A stretch of DNA of 20,010 bases, taken from the NCBI GenBank assembly GCA_000226015.1, contig JH152916.1, positions 121,719-141,728 on the forward strand, in the 5' to 3' direction. This document shows, piece after piece, positions 15,940 to 20,010 of this stretch. Made by a program: the position numbers and the translations under genes. Each line of letters opens with the position of its first letter. Within the stretch, counting starts at the first letter, position 1. The notes below the pieces were generated by a model. It saw only the letters and a list, made by a program, of their open reading frames with translations. It was not told the DNA's origin and made no database searches. The DNA comes from Mnemiopsis leidyi (lineage: Eukaryota > Ctenophora > Tentaculata > Lobata > Bolinopsidae).

Positions 15940-17771
15940 CTAACTAATGTGAGTGGGAATGCCCTGGTTTTGTAAGCCATGTCCGATGGGGTGCTCCAAG
16001 AGCCCCCTCCCCCCTAACATTGTCTCGCCCAACATGTCGCCCAGTTCGCAATCCAACTTCTCCTGCTTCACAGATATCAGCTGGGTCAGAGTATTGGAGA
16101 TGTTGTTGGAGTTAGTGAAACTGTCTATCGTGAGGGGGAGCGAGGACACCTCGCAGGAGAGGGGCGAGGGGTGTGTCGCGTAGGGCGGCGAGTGCGAGTT
16201 GGAGTGGCGCGGGGTGCGCGTAGACTTGGAGTGCGGGGGGTGAGGTGCTGCCGAGGGAAAGTAGTTGTCGTGTCGAGGTATCGACGTGTGGATTAGACCT
16301 GGGGGGTGGGTCGTTTAGGTTAACTTTTAAGTTGATCTGTTGACAAAAATAGATTCTTAGGTCATGTGTTACCGATCACAAGTGAATCAAAAGATGGTCC
16401 ACTTTTTTGTCATCTGTAATTACAAGCTAAGCATGCTGTTCTATAGGTTCTACAAAAAGTACCCAAGTTTACCGTTAGTTGAGGAAGTAGAGGTCGAAAA
16501 GGATGAACTGGAAACTGTTAGAGTAGCTGTTGGTTTGTAGTTTGTGTAACTCAGAAAGTCTAAGTTTATCTCCTGGAAGGTTTTTTATTAGACTTCAGCA
16601 CGGAAAAGTCAAAGATCGAATGCCGTCTAAATCTTTTCTACCAAAAACTTCGTCTCTGTTTTCTAGAAAGAAGAAACTGGGCCAACTTAAACTAACATTA
16701 ACAACAGCTCTGTATACACAAATGTATACACCAGTTTATAGTTCATACACCAATACATACACTAATGTATACACCAATGTATACATCAATTTATACACCA
16801 ATTCATACACCATTAATTACACTTATGCCGGCAACAAAAGAATCGCAGAAAGACCAACCTCAGTTTTTATTTCTGGGTTAGAGTGGTCACCATTGCTTGT
16901 TTTACTCTGAAACCTCCCTCCCTCCCCTCTCACTCGCCTACATGCGTGTAAATGTCGAGATTCGTGTAGGTACTTCTGTAAGGGAAATGTTGTGTTAGAT
17001 AAACACTGATTTTATTTGCTTTAATAGTTGATCTGAAAGATTTGAGTAGATTTAAGAAGTTCTTTCACTGTTTTCCTTGCGGTCCTGAATCCTGATAAAC
17101 TTTTCATTGCCCATTGGGCTTTGCAACAATAGTTCATCCAAATACACGTTAGAAATTAGAAAGTTGTCCAATAATATCACGGATCGAATGAACTGAGGAC
17201 AACTTCTCAAATTTAAAATTGAGCTCGACAAACGAATTGATATATCCCCGAGGCTCGTGCCTAACACTTAGCAACCTATCCATTAAAAAAGCTGGCCCTT
17301 TTTGTAGATCAAATTTTAATTATTGCGTCGACCTCGAGGGCCATTGAAGTATTCCTAAAATATAGATCTTACGACGTTACAAATTTGTTCGTGATTAAGT
17401 CCTGCTCCAATTGGACATTTCAAATTGTCACGAAGGGAGACAGACAATGCCTCTTGCCTTATTCGCCGACTGAAGGGCCTAAAATTAAATGGGACCAAGT
17501 TAGATTTCGAGAGAAAAATTTACTGCACAACAAATTTATTGGCTACGGAAACAACAACCGGTCAACCGGGGGACAAAAAGAGTCTTCCCAAAAGTCCTAC
17601 CTTTCGGATTTTAGGAATCTTCCCATCAGCCTGTAGCTTGGCCCGGGCTTGTCTCCGTTTGAGTATTCTATGATACTGTTTAGCGTTAACATACAGAGGT
17701 TCTTCCTCGGGAGACATCTCGTGTAGGGACGGTACGGGATAGCGGGTTATCGACTGACTAGACGGGATCAT
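15940..17771 (-). CDS. NFYA: Nuclear transcription factor Y subunit alpha, C-terminal exons, partial at 5'
   Basis: NF-YA is the sequence-specific subunit of the NF-Y trimer; with the histone-fold pair NF-YB/NF-YC it binds CCAAT boxes in promoters. Three minus-strand exons join in phase: 17771-17601, 16975-16891 and 16298-15940, about 204 residues. Exon 1 holds the subunit-association part, [20 protein letters not shown], then [16 protein letters not shown]. Exon 2 supplies the DNA-contacting [11 protein letters not shown] and RGEGGRF. Together they make the complete HAP2/NF-YA domain, with all its hallmark His and Arg residues visible. Exon 3 is a Ser/Pro/His-rich tail ending in an acidic [14 protein letters not shown] stretch and THIS, longer than the vertebrate tail and not alignable by eye. 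The exon 2 donor could be AATG|GTGACC (used here) or AGA|GTAAAA at 16906, both in the same phase. The first exon here begins right after an acceptor, so its ATG (17771) is probably internal. The Gln-rich N-terminal part was not found. Confidence 0.94.
16711..16824 (+). repeat. 12-bp-period minisatellite in the last NF-YA intron
   Basis: About nine degenerate units of TATACACCAATG / CATACACCAATA. Because 12 is a multiple of 3, the plus strand reads as a four-residue repeat (YTNV, YTNT), which keeps a frame open. It lies wholly within the NF-YA intron between 16890 and 16299. Confidence 0.8.
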
Positions 17772-18950
17772 CTGAAGTAGATACAGGTTAGAGGGGATTG
17801 GGAGAGTTGATAAAGAAAGACATCCAGGAATAGCAACCTAGATTAATTAGCAGTTTTATAGATTTCAGATTAGGCACTCCTAGAACCTATTATGTGACAT
17901 GTCCTCTTATTTTCAAGACTTGAATTCTTTCAACTTTCGCTATACTGCTCCAGATTTCGGAGTAAAATGTTTCAAGAATTCAAGATACTCCCTGAGACAT
18001 TCTGTTGCAGTACAAAGGGAGAGTTTAGTGATTACCTAAGATGAAATAGAACTATGGCTGCTGAATCCTAGCTTCATCAATTCCTCTGTAATAACCGTTT
18101 ACAAAGCTGTTAATGTTCCACAAAATATTCCTAACATATTTACAGTTAGCATATCTAATATATCCCATCAACAGGTCAGAAAGTTTGCTACTTGCCACAA
18201 CCCAATCTCTCTCAGACATCCTGTCGGACCTCGTCAGACTCACGTCTACCACTCATATCCTGGAATTGTTACAACAACCCCTCGTGTTGCCATGGTAACG
18301 TTACAATTACCTTAGCTATGACATTGCCGTTAAACCGTTCATAACTTCAAAAGCTTCAAAAGCTATAATACCGATATATAAACTGCATTACAGTTAAAAT
18401 TTGTTAGTGCTTCCCCAGAGTAGTGTTAATTGTTATCATATTGAGCTGCCTCTCTTGACTAAGGTTTGAGCAGCGACTCTGAAGTCGACTCTTAGCACTT
18501 TGAGCACGGCACGACCTAGCGTAGACTACTCATGCAGATTGAATAATTAATGGACGTCGAGTGAATTAGCCGAAAACCGAACATATCATATGGTAGTCTG
18601 TCAACGGGACCTATGTATCTATTGAGCTATTAGGGTTAGCGGAATTAGGTCTTTTCTGTAAGTTGTCAAACAAGTAGTTGAACTTGGGGTAGCTACTTTG
18701 GCGCGTACCGCGGCCCTTGAAGAGCCGTTAGGATATCACAAAGAGCTGCAGTGAACCCAAATTTTAGACCACAACAAGGGATACTTTAAGTTATAATTGT
18801 TGTTAAAGAGATGTCAGTTAGACTTTTCGTCGCACGGTCCACACCCATACTTGCGGGAATGCCAGGAAGATGCTGAAATCTCAACTTAGAAACTAGGGTA
18901 CGAGTTTTTACCAGGTCCCTAACTAGGAGGGGCGGGGTAAATTGATCATG
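17772..18950. other. Presumed NF-YA intron or upstream sequence, no exon proved
   Basis: Minus-strand donors near 18036, 18231 and 18306 were read in the phase-0 frame needed to join the exon at 17771. The first two meet an in-frame stop at or just before the splice. The third leaves a 12-codon opening with no start. No Gln-rich sequence typical of the NF-YA N-terminus was seen. Confidence 0.5.
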
Positions 18951-18955
18951 ATTGT

Positions 18956-19010
18956 TTGACCATTCGGCCAATGGTCCCCATCACAAAAACTCCGAAATTG
19001 CCATGGTCAA
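18956..19010. repeat. Inverted repeat TTGACCAT ... ATGGTCAA
   Basis: TTGACCAT (18956-18963) and ATGGTCAA (19003-19010) are exact reverse complements, with a further ATGGTC at 18971. The same motif pair is found at 3352-3400, and one arm at 19302. Possibly a short MITE-like family. Confidence 0.4.
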
Positions 19011-19436
19011 AATGGCGAATATCTTCGTGCGATTTAATCTGCCGCTGCCGCATGGGTATCCATTTGCCTCAAGGCATCGAATAACCGTTTTCGCCCGTTT
19101 CAAGTTGCTATACCACTCTTCAAGTCCTTGCCCCTTGGGTGAAAGCGATTGAATTTTTACTATAATACAATATCATTATTGATGTATAAAGCTCTTTTCA
19201 ATTGTTTAAATCTTGTAAAATTGCGATTTTGAAAGAATCTGTGTGCTGAACTGCTGTACGTCCAGGAAATCTTGGAGCATCAGTGGCCATGGACAATTTT
19301 TTTGACCATGGGGGGGCATGGGGCAAATTCCAAAGTTTCATAGTCAAGGTCAGTACCTCCCCCAACCGTAAACTACCGCCAGTGCCTTACTCAACAGGTT
19401 CCTAACTCCCGTACACCCTTCAATCTGTCACACAAG

Positions 19437-19709
19437 CTAGTGCGATCTAAACTTAATCCCCTGCGTCAGGTGAAATCTCAACGTGTTCTCCAGTGACAGG
19501 TGTGATCCTCGGCCTCCACTCACCTCGCCCGCACACCTACTTATCCTGCTCGATCTTACGTCCGACTCGGTACGAACATTGCCGAACTTTAAACCCACCT
19601 TCCGGACGATTGGAGGACTTTTTCCAGCGTCCTCAGCTCGTAGATTCGTCCTACCGTTCGTCATGACTTGTTGGGGAGGTGAGTTTAACACGATCTTAGC
19701 CAAGAACAC
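19437..19709 (-). other. CpG-richer island with candidate 5' exon
   Basis: The stretch of about 19.40-19.80 kb has many CpGs compared with its AT-rich flanks. On the minus strand an open frame runs to a strong donor, GGCGAG|GTGAGTGG, with the exon ending at 19524 in phase 0. That is the phase needed by the NF-YA exon at 17771. On the plus strand a frame from 19483 runs to another strong donor, GGGGAG|GTGAGTTT, ending at 19678. Neither peptide is recognised, and either could be untranslated first-exon sequence. Confidence 0.3.
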
Positions 19710-19786
19710 AATTACTCAGCCCAGTAGGAACACCTATCGTGGTCTTGTACGAGGGTGGAACACATTGCAGCATGGTTCTCACGTCC

Positions 19787-19805
19787 GTCACGTGACACGT
19801 ATAAA
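19787..19805. promoter_or_regulatory. GTCACGTGAC palindrome followed by TATAAA
   Basis: GTCACGTGAC (19787-19796) is the ideal palindromic form of the E-box bound by MiT/TFE-type bHLH-ZIP factors, and TATAAA starts at 19800. It borders the CpG-richer island. Functional direction is unknown. Confidence 0.35.
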
Positions 19806-19979
19806 GACAATGTGAAGAGCTGGGTGGTTGGACCGGGCAACTTTCCAAGTTATGCAATTGTTGCGCTGCAAATACAAATTTTTGAATCCTTGCCAGCTTG
19901 CCGCAGTTACTCACTGCCAGGTGAATTTAACTGCAAGCCCAGTTTCGGTTGAGTCCACCAACTGTAGTGTCTAACGCTA

Positions 19980-20010
19980 AACCTTTCTCTTTCTCTTTCT
20001 CTCTCTCTCT
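19980..20010 (+). repeat. CT-rich microsatellite at the window edge
   Basis: CTTTCTCTTTCTC followed by (CT)n running off the right end of the window. Confidence 0.8.

Noticed and set aside
15953-16183. Plus-strand 76-codon frame
   Set aside because: Antisense of the third NF-YA exon, whose minus frame joins in phase to the HAP2 domain.
17385-17673. Plus-strand frames over the NF-YA intron and exon
   Set aside because: Overlap the conserved NF-YA exon on the other strand and have no domain.
18052-18252. Minus-strand 66-codon frame as an NF-YA upstream exon
   Set aside because: Not Gln-rich, and no donor in a phase that can join the exon at 17771 without a stop.

Overview
The window looks like nuclear DNA of an invertebrate animal. 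It is AT-rich, and its coding DNA is broken into short exons with GT-AG introns of about 170-880 bases. I can read parts of three genes, all eukaryotic and two typically animal: a class A GPCR, the C-terminal part of a PACSIN/syndapin F-BAR-SH3 adaptor, and the C-terminal part of the CCAAT-binding factor subunit NF-YA. A GPCR of this loosely conserved kind suggests an early-branching animal such as a cnidarian, but that is inference only. There is no sign of bacterial, phage or CRISPR content.

Layout. 1-1538: a CpG-rich CCGCGA repeat patch at the left edge, unannotated sequence, and two copies (A, B) of an interspersed repeat with a 20-bp perfect palindrome between them. 1539-2744 (minus): a GPCR in two coding exons; a strong splice donor at the end of the large exon joins in phase to a 24-residue tail. 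2745-7026: a long AT-rich stretch without a convincing exon. It holds a G-run, a pogo-like transposon end, repeat copy C, a TA-rich tandem repeat and a small CCAAT-box promoter candidate. 7027-9623 (plus): five exons of PACSIN, from the end of the F-BAR region through an NPF motif to a complete SH3 domain. The F-BAR exons are not visible. A tRNA-derived SINE candidate sits in its first visible intron.

9624-15939: the space between the convergent PACSIN and NF-YA genes. It is not empty. It holds a nested palindrome near 11.02 kb and a promoter-like island at 12.78-13.30 kb, with six same-orientation CCAAT boxes in two triplets of nearly the same spacing (41 then 29/30 bp), two perfect CRE palindromes and several CACGTG E-boxes. 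A candidate first coding exon (start 13314) follows it. 15940-17771 (minus): three exons of NF-YA carrying the full conserved HAP2/NF-YA domain plus a C-terminal tail, with a 12-bp-period minisatellite in the last intron. 17772-20010: no NF-YA N-terminal exon could be proved. A CpG-richer island at about 19.4-19.8 kb has strong splice donors on both strands and a GTCACGTGAC element, and is the best candidate for an upstream exon or promoter.

The three genes have no obvious joint pathway: one senses a ligand at the membrane, one shapes membranes and links them to actin and endocytosis, and one is a transcription factor. The most interesting links are regulatory: clustered CCAAT boxes next to the gene for a CCAAT-binding subunit, and a marked excess of CACGTG across the window.
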